A DNA stretch of 64,000 nucleotides, taken from positions 1 to 64,000 of the forward strand of contig NZ_JAPDDS010000016.1 in assembly GCF_025950085.1 (NCBI RefSeq), in the 5' to 3' direction. A program made the position numbers and the translations under genes. This DNA is from Luteolibacter flavescens (GTDB lineage: Bacteria > Verrucomicrobiota > Verrucomicrobiia > Verrucomicrobiales > Akkermansiaceae). Under the pieces are notes generated by a model that was not told the origin of the DNA, ran no database searches, and saw only the letters and a list, made by a program, of their open reading frames with translations. Positions 42,393-50,790 of the stretch are shown here, piece by piece; positions within the stretch are counted from its first letter, which is position 1; each line of letters begins with the position of its first letter.

Positions 42393-44006
42393 GTGAAAGC
42401 ATTCCCGTCATCCCTTTTCCCGCGTCCTTCCCGCCCGGTCCGCATGGCCGTGCTGGGACTTTCGTTTGTCATGGCGGGGCTGCTTCCGGCCTTCGCGCAG
42501 CAGCCGCAGCCGGAGATGACCTTGCTGGTCCGCGAGTATCGCGTGCAGGGCTCGAAGCTGCTCTCGTCGCTGGAGATCGAGGAGGCGGTGTATCCTTTCC
42601 TCGGCCCGGGCCGTACGGCGGCGGATGTGGAAGGCGCACGCGCCGCGCTGGAGAAGTCGTATCGCGACAAGGGCTACCAGACCGTGACGGTGCAGATCCC
42701 GCCGCAAGATCCCCGCACGGGCATCATCCGCCTGGAGGTGACGGAGGGGGCCATCGGCAGGCTGCGCGTCACGGGATCCCGCTACTATCTTCCTAGTAGG
42801 ATCAAGCGGGAGATCCCGTCCTTGGCCGAGGGGAATGTGCCGGACTTCGACCAGGTGAAGGCGGAGATCATCGCGCTGAACCGCCTGCCGGATCGCACGG
42901 TGAAGCCGCAGCTCCGCCCCGGCGTGGAGCCCGGGACCTTCGACGTCGATCTGGAAGTCGAGGACAGGTCCCCGCTGCACGGATCGCTGGAGCTGAACAA
43001 CTGCTATAGCCCGAATACCACGCAGACCCGGCTGAATGCCTCGCTCAGCTATGCCAATCTCTTCCAGCTCGGCCACACGCTCGGGCTGGACTTCCAGGTC
43101 GCTCCGGAGAATCCGGACGATGCGCTGGTTTACTCCGGCTACTATCTCGCCCGTGTCTCGGACGGCGTGAGCCTGATGCTCCAGGCCACGAAGCAGGACA
43201 GCGACATCTCCACGCTGGGCGGCGCGGCGGTGGCGGGTCGCGGCGAGATCCTCGGCCTGCGCGCGCTCTTCGACCTGCCGGGCACGGACACCTTTTACCA
43301 GACCTTTGCCCTCGGCATGGATTGGAAGACCTTCGAGGAAGACCTGACCGTGGCCGGTGTCACGGGGAACACGCCGATCGAGTACTATCCGATCAGTGCG
43401 AACTACGGCGCGAACTGGGTGCGCAAGGACTCCTTCACACAGGCGAACCTCTCGCTGAATTTCCACCTGCGAGGCATGGGCGGAGACGGTCGCGAGTTTG
43501 ACAACAAGCGCTACCAATCCGACGGCAGCTACATCTACCTGCGCGGGGATGTCTCGCACACGCGCGACTTGAAGGATGGCGCACAGCTCTTTGGCAAGGT
43601 GCAGGGCCAGCTCTCCAGCCAGCCGCTGGTGAATAGCGAGCAACTCAGTGGCGGCGGCCTCGGCAATGCCCGCGGCTACCTGGAAGCGACCGCGCTGGGC
43701 GACAACGGCGTCTTCGGCTCAGCCGAGTATCGCACGCGCTCCTTCATCGGAAAGAAGGACGAGCGCGGCAAGCAGGCGGACGAGTGGCGGCTGCACGCCT
43801 TCGTCGATGGCGGCACGCTCACGGTGCTGAAGCCGCTGCCTTCGCAGAAGTCCTTCTACAATTTCCTCAGCGCCGGCGTGGGCACGCGCTTCCGCCTGCG
43901 CGACCACTACAACGGCTCGCTCGATGTCGCGGTGCCCTTCACCACCCAGACCGACGCCGAGTCCGGCGAGGTCCGCGTCACCTTCCGCGGCTGGGCCGAA
44001 TTCTAA
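42393..44006 (+). CDS. TpsB-type outer-membrane transporter (ShlB/FhaC/HecB family)
   Basis: The 537-residue protein is a two-partner secretion pore. After a signal peptide (MAVLGLSFVMAGLLPAFAQ region), a POTRA_2 domain (about 48-130: LLVREYRVQGSKLLSSLEIEEAV, GYQTVTVQIPPQDPRTG) is followed by a ShlB-type region (RVTGSRYYLPSRIKREIPSLAEGNVPDFDQV) and a 16-strand barrel. It ends VRVTFRGWAEF, with the terminal Phe used by the BAM machinery. It should export the large TpsA encoded last in the operon. A GTG at 42393 gives the longer N-terminus with Lys/Arg before the hydrophobic core; ATG 42444 is an alternative. It has one Cys. Confidence 0.9.
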   Translation: MKAFPSSLFPRPSRPVRMAVLGLSFVMAGLLPAFAQQPQPEMTLLVREYRVQGSKLLSSLEIEEAVYPFLGPGRTAADVEGARAALEKSYRDKGYQTVTVQIPPQDPRTGIIRLEVTEGAIGRLRVTGSRYYLPSRIKREIPSLAEGNVPDFDQVKAEIIALNRLPDRTVKPQLRPGVEPGTFDVDLEVEDRSPLHGSLELNNCYSPNTTQTRLNASLSYANLFQLGHTLGLDFQVAPENPDDALVYSGYYLARVSDGVSLMLQATKQDSDISTLGGAAVAGRGEILGLRALFDLPGTDTFYQTFALGMDWKTFEEDLTVAGVTGNTPIEYYPISANYGANWVRKDSFTQANLSLNFHLRGMGGDGREFDNKRYQSDGSYIYLRGDVSHTRDLKDGAQLFGKVQGQLSSQPLVNSEQLSGGGLGNARGYLEATALGDNGVFGSAEYRTRSFIGKKDERGKQADEWRLHAFVDGGTLTVLKPLPSQKSFYNFLSAGVGTRFRLRDHYNGSLDVAVPFTTQTDAESGEVRVTFRGWAEF

Positions 44007-44023
44007 CAGTCCCCTTCCTGACC

Positions 44024-45850
44024 ATGATCGCACGTCACGTCATCGCCTCCCTCGCGCTTCTCGCCCCGCTCCACGCCGCCGAAGGCTGGTGGAACAAGGA
44101 GTGGACCCAGCGCCAGAAGATCAACATCAACACCGGCTCCGATGCCGCGAATCTCTCCGGCGCGGTGGAAAATGCGGCGGTGCTGGTACGCCTGCACGAC
44201 GGGAATTTCCAATTTGCCAATGCCGCCCCCGATGGCAGCGACCTGCGCTTCGTCACGGACGATGGCACGGTGCTGCCGCACGAGATCGAGAAGTACGATG
44301 GCCTCGTGGATGGCGGCTTCATCTGGGTGAAGGTGCCATCGCTGGCGGCGGGTGGTGCCACCACGGTGAATCTCTACTACGGATCTGCGAATCCCGCCGG
44401 AGTGCCGGTGGCGAAGCCGGGCGATGTCCATGACGCGGCGCTGGTGTGGCACTTCGCGGATCGCGGTGGTGCTCCTGCGGATGCGACGGCGAATGGAAAC
44501 GATGGCAGCATTCCACTCACGTCATCGGAGGGCGCGATCATCGGCAGCGGTGCCCGCCTGCTCGGTGCGGAGCCGGTGACGGTGGCCGCATCGCCTTCGC
44601 TCGACTTCAGCAATGGCTTCACATGGTCGGCCTGGGTGAAGCCGACCGCGCTGCAAGCGGGCGCGGAGATTTTCCGCCGCGGTGACTTCCGTATCGTGCT
44701 GGACAATGGCGTGCCGGTGGTGGCCGCGGGCGGCGAGCGCAGCACTCCCGGCCAGCCGGTGACGGCGGGGAGCTGGACGCACCTCGCGGCGACGGCGGAG
44801 GCGGGGAAGGTCTCGCTCTTCGTGAATGGCGAGCCGGTGAGCCAGCTTGCGGCGACCTTGCCGGTGCTGGATGGTGCACTGACCATCGGTGGCACGGAGG
44901 CGGGTTCGCGCTTCGTCGGGGAGATCGATGAACTGCAAATCTCCAGCGCCCCGCGCTCCGCGGACTGGGTGAAATTCACCGCGATCAGCCAGGGAGGCAC
45001 GGATGCCGGACAGCGCACGGTTTCGCTCGGTGAAGTGGAGGGCGGCGAAGGTGGCGGCGGTCACAGCGAGGCGCTGGAGCACGTGATGCTCTTCGGAGAC
45101 ATCGCGAAGAACATGATGTTCGACGGCTGGATCGCCATCGGTGTCTGCGTGGTCATGATCGTGATCGGGTGGACGGTGGCGTTCAAGAAATTCACCTATC
45201 TCAACAAGGTCCAGAAAGGCACGCGCGCCTTCCTCCAGCAGTGGGAGGAGCTTTCTTCCGACCTCACGGCGCTCGATCACAATGACCCCGCGGGCATCAG
45301 CTCGCTGGAGCAGACGGCGGACGATCGCACGCGCGGGCTGATCCGGCAGTCGCCGCTCTATCAGATCTATCACATCGGCTCGAAGGAGATCCGCCACCGG
45401 CTTGATCGCGACAAGGATCGCACGAAGGGTCTCTCCGGCCGCTCGATCCAGGCGGTGCGCGCGGCGCTGGACCGCGGCCTGGTGCGCGAGACACATCGTC
45501 TTACGAAGGGCCTCGTTTACCTCACCATCAGCATCGCCGGCGGCCCGTATGTCGGCCTGCTCGGCACCGTGGTAGGCGTGATGATCACCTTTGCGATCAT
45601 CTCGAAGAGCGGTGAGGTGGACGTGAACTCGATCGCGCCAGGCATCGCCTCCGCGCTGCTGGCGACTGTCGCCGGTCTGGTCGTCGCGATCCCGGCACTC
45701 TTCATCTACAGCTACCTGAATAGCCGTATCAAGGAGACCACGAGCGACATGCACGTCTTCATCGACGAGTTCGTCGCGAAGATGGCCGAGTTCTACCCGC
45801 CCGCCGGGGAGTCTTCTCCCTACGCGCCTAACAACGACAAGGTCGCCTGA
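44024..45850 (+). CDS. DUF2341-LamG-MotA/TolQ/ExbB fusion proton channel protein
   Basis: The 608-residue protein starts with a signal peptide (MIARHVIASLALLAPLHA). Next is a DUF2341 domain (about 20-125: WNKEWTQRQKINI, DLRFVTDDGTVLPHEIEKYD, FIWVKVPSLAAGGATTVNLYYG). A LamG/concanavalin-like domain follows (about 140-330: WHFADRGGAPADATANGNDGS, TWSAWVKPTA, FRIVLDNG, GEIDELQISSAPRS). Finally there is a TolQ/ExbB-like channel with membrane segments near 365-388, 500-525 and 545-570 (GLLGTVVGVMITFAII, SALLATVAGLVVAIPALFIYSYL). The DUF2341-LamG part would sit in the periplasm and bind carbohydrate or peptidoglycan, joined to an inner-membrane motor. Two ExbD genes follow within 5-8 bp. Confidence 0.9.
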   Translation: MIARHVIASLALLAPLHAAEGWWNKEWTQRQKININTGSDAANLSGAVENAAVLVRLHDGNFQFANAAPDGSDLRFVTDDGTVLPHEIEKYDGLVDGGFIWVKVPSLAAGGATTVNLYYGSANPAGVPVAKPGDVHDAALVWHFADRGGAPADATANGNDGSIPLTSSEGAIIGSGARLLGAEPVTVAASPSLDFSNGFTWSAWVKPTALQAGAEIFRRGDFRIVLDNGVPVVAAGGERSTPGQPVTAGSWTHLAATAEAGKVSLFVNGEPVSQLAATLPVLDGALTIGGTEAGSRFVGEIDELQISSAPRSADWVKFTAISQGGTDAGQRTVSLGEVEGGEGGGGHSEALEHVMLFGDIAKNMMFDGWIAIGVCVVMIVIGWTVAFKKFTYLNKVQKGTRAFLQQWEELSSDLTALDHNDPAGISSLEQTADDRTRGLIRQSPLYQIYHIGSKEIRHRLDRDKDRTKGLSGRSIQAVRAALDRGLVRETHRLTKGLVYLTISIAGGPYVGLLGTVVGVMITFAIISKSGEVDVNSIAPGIASALLATVAGLVVAIPALFIYSYLNSRIKETTSDMHVFIDEFVAKMAEFYPPAGESSPYAPNNDKVA

Positions 45851-45854
45851 CGCC

Positions 45855-46253
45855 ATGGCCTCCGCCGACGACAAGTCCTACGACGACATCAACGTCACGC
45901 CGATGGTGGATCTCTACCTGGTACTGCTGCTGATCTTCATCATCATGACCACGGCGGGCGTGCAGGGAATGAAGGTGCAGCTCCCGAAGTCGTCCGCGGC
46001 GGTGGACCTGTCGCAGCGGAAGATGCAGGCCATCACGGTGAACAACGAGGGCAAGATCGCCCTCAATACCATCCCCGTGACGCTCGCCGAACTGGAGAGC
46101 AAGCTCGGCACGCTGAAGTCCACGACGAAGGACCTGCCGGTGGTGGTGCGCGGCGACCGCAAGAGCCAGTACCAGGGAATCATGGACGTGCTCGAGGTGC
46201 TCGGGCGCGTGGGCATCGATGACATCGGCCTGGCTGCCGAAACCTCACGCTGA
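45855..46253 (+). CDS. exbD: ExbD/TolR-family protein (first of two)
   Basis: The 132-residue protein has the ExbD/TolR layout: an N-terminal cytoplasmic segment DDINVTPMVDLYLVLLLIFIIMTT with the conserved Asp of the membrane helix (in MVDLYLV), and a periplasmic C-terminal domain (about 50-132). It completes a proton-driven stator with the ExbB-like protein, whose gene ends 4 bp upstream. No Cys is present. The second ExbD gene begins 7 bp downstream and is about 60 percent alike by eye. Confidence 0.93.
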   Translation: MASADDKSYDDINVTPMVDLYLVLLLIFIIMTTAGVQGMKVQLPKSSAAVDLSQRKMQAITVNNEGKIALNTIPVTLAELESKLGTLKSTTKDLPVVVRGDRKSQYQGIMDVLEVLGRVGIDDIGLAAETSR

Positions 46254-46260
46254 AGCAACC

Positions 46261-46671
46261 ATGCAAGCCGACGACGGGAAAGACTACGACGACATCAATG
46301 TCACGCCGATGGTGGACCTCTACCTCGTGCTGCTGCTGATCTTCATCATCATGACCACGGCAGCGGTGCAGGGGATGAAGGTGCAGCTCCCGAGCGCGAG
46401 CAAGAGCTCCGCCGCGGCGAATCCGAACGCGCCGAAGGTCCAGGCCATCATCATCGGCGACAATGGCCAGATCGAGCTGAACCGCGAGCCGGTCACGCTC
46501 GGCGAACTGGAGCGCCGTCTTGGTGCCTTGAAGGCCACCACTCCGGATCTGCCTGCCGTGGTCCGCGGGAATCGCGCCACGCAATACGAAGCCATCATGG
46601 ATGTACTCGATGTCCTGGCTCGGCTGAAGATCACGAAGATCGGCCTCGCCACCCAACCTGCGAAATCATGA
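46261..46671 (+). CDS. exbD: ExbD/TolR-family protein (second of two)
   Basis: The 136-residue paralogue of the upstream gene shares DYDDINVTPMVDLYLVLLLIFIIMTT and has the same domain plan. Two ExbD proteins per ExbB occur in several Bacteroidetes and other TonB systems and may form a heterodimeric periplasmic gate. Start ATG 46261 is used because the longer frame overlaps the upstream stop region. Its stop overlaps the TonB-like start by 4 bp. Confidence 0.93.
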   Translation: MQADDGKDYDDINVTPMVDLYLVLLLIFIIMTTAAVQGMKVQLPSASKSSAAANPNAPKVQAIIIGDNGQIELNREPVTLGELERRLGALKATTPDLPAVVRGNRATQYEAIMDVLDVLARLKITKIGLATQPAKS

Positions 46672-47357
46672 GCGCACGTCATTCCGAAAACTTCGGCTGG
46701 CTGGTCCATCGCATCATCGGTGGCGCGGTGGTCGTTGCCCTGTTCGCGGCTGCTTCTTCGTGCAATCGCTCGGAGACGGCGAAGAAGAAGCCGAAGCCTG
46801 TGGAGATCGTGGCGATCACTCCTCTTCCACCACCTCCGCCATTGCTTCCTCCTCCCACCCCGGAGCCCGAGAAGGCACCGGAGCCGGAAGATCCCGAGGA
46901 ACTTGTCGAAGAGGAGCAGGTCGAGGAAGCCGAGCCGGAAGTCCCCGGTCCGGAAGAGCCGCCGGACGAAGGACTGGGCACCAGCATCACCGGGAACGGG
47001 GCTGATGGCTTCGGCCTGTCCACTCGCGGCGATGGCCGCCCCGGTGGCAGCGGACCGGGAGGCCCGGGAACCTCCGGTGCCCGCGCCGCTTTCCTCCGCG
47101 GTGTCAGCACCACCTTGCAGGCCGAGCTGAAGCGACACCCGGTGCTCGGCAAGGCAACGTATGACGTGACGCTGAACGTCCGCGTGAGTGCGGAGGGTCG
47201 CGTTCTCTCGATCACTCCCGAGCCCTCCACCGGCGATCCCGCGATCGACCGCATCCTTTCCCATGACTTCACCGGCGTGCTGCTTCCCCAGCCGCCGCCC
47301 AGCGGCAAGCCCGGTGTGGTGAAGACCCGCGCGAAGAGCGCGAAGCCGCGCGCATGA
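46668..47357 (+). CDS. TonB-like energy-transducing protein
   Basis: The 229-residue protein has an N-terminal membrane helix (about 14-32), a long Pro/Glu-rich stretch (about 55-105, several P and E runs) and a Gly-rich linker. Its C-terminal domain (about 135-220) has features of a TonB/TolA fold (YDVTLNVRVSAEGRVLSITPEPSTGDPAIDRI). This matches the standard TonB plan. The preceding ExbB/ExbD genes support the role. Its C-terminal partner could be the porin or the TpsB pore, but I see no clear TonB box in either. A 4-bp overlap with the second ExbD gene indicates coupled translation. Confidence 0.85.
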   Translation: MSARHSENFGWLVHRIIGGAVVVALFAAASSCNRSETAKKKPKPVEIVAITPLPPPPPLLPPPTPEPEKAPEPEDPEELVEEEQVEEAEPEVPGPEEPPDEGLGTSITGNGADGFGLSTRGDGRPGGSGPGGPGTSGARAAFLRGVSTTLQAELKRHPVLGKATYDVTLNVRVSAEGRVLSITPEPSTGDPAIDRILSHDFTGVLLPQPPPSGKPGVVKTRAKSAKPRA

Positions 47358-47389
47358 CTCCTCCTTCCTCTCCTTTCCCAAGAACCGCC

Positions 47390-49210
47390 ATGCCCACCAA
47401 GCACGCCCATCACCCCATCCTGGCCACGATCGCCGCAGCCCTCGCGGGAGCAGCGATCACCCGTGCCGAAGAACCACCGGATCTCCCGCCGGTGACGACG
47501 CCGACCACGCAGGAGCAGTACGACGAGGTCTTCAAGACGAACATCGCGGCGCCCGAGCTTCCGCCCGAGCCAGCACCGCAGGCACTGCCCGCGCCTTCGC
47601 CAAACATGGCGGTGAATCTCGTGGTGCTCATGGTCAAGAAGGGCGTGCTCACCCAGGAGGAAGGGCTTGCCCTCATCGAGCAGGCGGAGGCCGAGGCAAA
47701 GACCGCGCAGGCTGCCGCCGTCGCCGCAGTTCCTCCGGCACCGCCGCGCCAGGAGGGCGAGGTGAGCGTGAGCTACGTGCCGCAGACGGTCCGCAATGGC
47801 ATCCGCGACGAGATCAAGCAGGAGCTGATGGCCGAGGCCCGCGAGGAGGGCTGGGGCAAATCGAGTGCTCCCGAGTGGACCTCGCGCATCCGTCCCTTTG
47901 GCGATATCCGCGGCCGCTATGAGGGCATCTTCTTCGGCGATGGGAATGACAACACGGGTGCATTCCCGAATTTCAACGCGATCAATACCGGCGCTCCCTT
48001 CGATACGTCCGGCACGCTTTTCTCGCCGCAATACAACGTCGATCAGGACCGTGATCGTGCCCGTCTCCGCGTGAGGCTCGGTGCGGACATACTGCTCGGC
48101 GATGGCTTCACCGGTGGCCTCCGCGTTGCCACGGGCGACAGCAATTCGCCGGTCTCGCCAAACCAGTCGCTCGGCGGATCGGGTGGGAATTTCTCGAAGT
48201 ACCAGATCTGGCTCGACCGCGCCTTCATCGCCTACGAGGCGGTGAAGAACGAGGACTACGAGCTGTCCGCGGTCATCGGTCGCTTCGACAATCCCTTCTT
48301 CAGCACCGAGGTGATGTGGGATGACGACATCGGCTTCGACGGTCTCGCGTTGCGCGGACGTGCAAGCGTGAACGACCGCGTGACCGCCTTCGGCGCGGCG
48401 GGCCTGTTCCCGGTTTATAATACGGACCTGAACTTCGCGTCGAACCAGCCATCGAAATTCGAAAGCCAGGACAAGTGGCTCTACGGTGCGCAGGCGGGCA
48501 TCGACTGGACGATCAACGAGGACCTCAAGGCGAAGTTCGGCGTGGCGTGGTATGAGTTCTCGAACATTGAGGGCGAACTCTCCACTCCGTATGTCCCACT
48601 GGGGCCGAATGACGCGGGGAATACCGATGCGACCCGTCCGTCCTTCGCCCAGCGCGGCAATACCTACATGGCGCTGCGGAACATCATCCCGACGGCGGCC
48701 AATGGCTTCGGCACCACGAACCAGTGGCAATACTACGGTCTCGCCTCGTCATTCCAAGTGCTCGCGCTCACCGGCAAGCTGGAGTATTCGGCGTATGATC
48801 CGGTGAAGTTCGCGCTGACAGGTGAATTCCTGAAGAACCTCGCCTTCGATGCGAACGACATCGGGGCGATCGCCGTGAACAACCGCATCGGTGCGGGCAC
48901 CGGCACCTTCGACGGCGGCGACACGGCTTGGAACATGATGTTCCAGTTCGGCAAGACGGCGATGGACAAGAGGGGCGATTGGGTCGCGGGACTCGGCTAT
49001 CGCTATGTGGAGTCGGATGCGGTCGTGGACGGCTTCACGGATTCCGACTTCGGCGGGGGCGGGACGAACGTGCACGGCTTCACCCTCGGCGGTGCGGTCG
49101 CGGTTTCCCCGAACGTGCGCCTCGGCCTCAAGTGGATGAGCTCCGACGAGGTCTCCGGTCCGCCGCTTAGCACGGACACCCTGCAATTCGACATCAACGC
49201 CAAGTTCTGA
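47390..49210 (+). CDS. Outer-membrane porin-like protein
   Basis: The 606-residue protein has a signal peptide (MPTKHAHHPILATIAAALAGAAITRA) and an acidic/Pro-rich linker with a short helical coiled-coil-like region (about 90-150). A beta-barrel follows (about 170-606) beginning IRPFGDIRGRYEGIFFGDGNDN and ending in QFDINAKF, a terminal Phe used for BAM insertion. It resembles the putative-porin family seen beside TonB-like systems. It has no Cys. It follows the TonB-like gene by 32 bp and precedes the coiled-coil gene by 2 bp. The transported substrate is unknown. Confidence 0.85.
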   Translation: MPTKHAHHPILATIAAALAGAAITRAEEPPDLPPVTTPTTQEQYDEVFKTNIAAPELPPEPAPQALPAPSPNMAVNLVVLMVKKGVLTQEEGLALIEQAEAEAKTAQAAAVAAVPPAPPRQEGEVSVSYVPQTVRNGIRDEIKQELMAEAREEGWGKSSAPEWTSRIRPFGDIRGRYEGIFFGDGNDNTGAFPNFNAINTGAPFDTSGTLFSPQYNVDQDRDRARLRVRLGADILLGDGFTGGLRVATGDSNSPVSPNQSLGGSGGNFSKYQIWLDRAFIAYEAVKNEDYELSAVIGRFDNPFFSTEVMWDDDIGFDGLALRGRASVNDRVTAFGAAGLFPVYNTDLNFASNQPSKFESQDKWLYGAQAGIDWTINEDLKAKFGVAWYEFSNIEGELSTPYVPLGPNDAGNTDATRPSFAQRGNTYMALRNIIPTAANGFGTTNQWQYYGLASSFQVLALTGKLEYSAYDPVKFALTGEFLKNLAFDANDIGAIAVNNRIGAGTGTFDGGDTAWNMMFQFGKTAMDKRGDWVAGLGYRYVESDAVVDGFTDSDFGGGGTNVHGFTLGGAVAVSPNVRLGLKWMSSDEVSGPPLSTDTLQFDINAKF

Positions 49211-49212
49211 TC

Positions 49213-49848
49213 ATGAAAGCCCTCCTTCTAACAGCCCTGCTCTTGCCCCTCGCCGGGATCGCGCAGGAAGACGAGAGCGCACGGCTGCGCGAGGCGTTGA
49301 AGAACACGACGCTCCAGCTCCGCACGGCACAGGGTGAGACCGCGACTGCGCAGGCGGCATTCATCGCCGCCGAGCAAAGGGCGAAGTCGCTTGAGGCGAA
49401 GGTCGCCGATCTGGAGAAGCGCAACGCCGCGCTGGCCAAGCAGGCGAACGACGACAAGGCCGACTCCGAGAAAAGCATCGCCACGCTCAGCAACCGCCTG
49501 GCGGAGCGCGAGAAGCGCCTCGCCGACTTCATCGTGGCGCTCGACAAGTGGAAGGCCGCCTACCAGACGGCGGTTTCTTCCGCGAAGAAGAACGAGGGAG
49601 AGCGCGAGAAGCTTGCGGGCGAGGTGGTGTCCTTGAAGCACACCGTGGCTGACCGCGAGCGGAAGAACATCGCGCTCTTCAATGTCTCGAACGAGATCCT
49701 CGACCGCTACCAGAACTACGCGCTCGGGAAGTCCCTCGCCGCGAAGGAACCCTTCATCGGCAACGCCCGCGTCGAGATCGAGAACCACGTCCAAGGCTAC
49801 AAGGACCGGATCATCGACCAACGCCTCGCCGCTCCCAAGAAACCGTAA
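49213..49848 (+). CDS. Secreted coiled-coil protein
   Basis: The 211-residue precursor has a signal peptide (MKALLLTALLLPLAGIAQ) and a long coiled coil (about 25-150) rich in Ala, Glu, Lys and Gln, then a shorter C-terminal domain (FNVSNEILDRYQNYALGK, EIENHVQGYKDRIIDQRLAAP). It has no Cys and only the initiator Met. Coiled-coil periplasmic proteins of this sort could bridge the inner-membrane motor and the outer-membrane pore, but this is inference. It lies 2 bp after the porin stop and 18 bp before the parvulin gene. Confidence 0.75.
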   Translation: MKALLLTALLLPLAGIAQEDESARLREALKNTTLQLRTAQGETATAQAAFIAAEQRAKSLEAKVADLEKRNAALAKQANDDKADSEKSIATLSNRLAEREKRLADFIVALDKWKAAYQTAVSSAKKNEGEREKLAGEVVSLKHTVADRERKNIALFNVSNEILDRYQNYALGKSLAAKEPFIGNARVEIENHVQGYKDRIIDQRLAAPKKP

Positions 49849-49866
49849 CTCGACCACGAGAACACC

Positions 49867-50745
49867 ATGAAACTCCGATTGCTCACACTCATCGCCGCCA
49901 CCACCACTGCGGCCCTCCACGCTGACACGGCCACGCTTGGCAAGATCGGCGAACTTGAACTCAAGACCGACGAGATCCGCGAAGCCATCGCGGGCCTCGA
50001 AGCCGGGCAGGACGCCGCCTTGGCAAAGGATCCGGCGGCGCTCAGCCAGTATGTGCGCGCCCTGCTCATCCAGCGCCTGGTGCTGAAGGAAGCGCTCGCG
50101 CAGAAGTGGGATCAGCAGCCGGAGGTGGTGGCGAAGCTCGTGCGTGCGCGCGAGTCCGCCTTGACCGAGAGCTTCCTGGAGAATGCGGCAAAGGTGCCCG
50201 CGGACTTCCCGTCGGAGAGCGATTTGCTGGCAGCCTACGAGGCGGCGAAGCCATCGCTGCAGGTGCCGAAGACCTACAGGCTCGCGCAGGTTTTCGTCGC
50301 GCTGCCGAAGGACGCGGACAAGGCCGCGACCGACAAGGCGAAGGCGAAGCTGGATGCGGTGGGCAAGAAGCTGAAGGAGAAGAATGCCGACTTCGCAGCC
50401 ATCGCCGCCGCCGAAAGCGACGAGGCCGCGAGCAAGGCGAAGGGCGGGGAGATTGGCTGGATCTCCGAGGCACAGGTGCAGCCGGAGATCCGCGAGAAGC
50501 TCCCGAAGCTCGCCACCGGCACGGTGTCCGAGCCGGTGAAGCTGGACGATGGCTGGCATATCCTGAAGATGCTGGATTCGAAGGAAGCCCACACCGCGGC
50601 GCTCGATCAGGTGCGTGACCAACTGGCCGTCCAGCTCCGCGCCGAGCGCGCACGCCTGAATCGCCAAGAATACCTCGCCAAGCTGCTGAAGGATCATCCG
50701 CTCGCGATCAACGAGATCGAACTCGGGAAATTGTTAGAAAAGTAA
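49867..50745 (+). CDS. Periplasmic parvulin-type peptidyl-prolyl isomerase (SurA/PpiC-like)
   Basis: The 292-residue precursor has a signal peptide (MKLRLLTLIAATTTAALHA). An N-terminal helical SurA-like chaperone region (about 20-130) is followed by a PpiC rotamase domain (about 140-240: KTYRLAQVFVALPKDAD, FAAIAAAESDEAASKAKGGEIGWISEAQVQPEIREKLPKLATGTVSEPVKLDDGWHILKML). It should help fold or escort outer-membrane and secreted proteins, very likely the TpsB/TpsA pair in the same operon. It has no Cys and one internal Met. TpsA follows after 45 bp. Confidence 0.92.
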   Translation: MKLRLLTLIAATTTAALHADTATLGKIGELELKTDEIREAIAGLEAGQDAALAKDPAALSQYVRALLIQRLVLKEALAQKWDQQPEVVAKLVRARESALTESFLENAAKVPADFPSESDLLAAYEAAKPSLQVPKTYRLAQVFVALPKDADKAATDKAKAKLDAVGKKLKEKNADFAAIAAAESDEAASKAKGGEIGWISEAQVQPEIREKLPKLATGTVSEPVKLDDGWHILKMLDSKEAHTAALDQVRDQLAVQLRAERARLNRQEYLAKLLKDHPLAINEIELGKLLEK

Positions 50746-50790
50746 ACCGGCAGGACCGCACGCCGGCACCGCCACGAAGAACCAAGCGCC

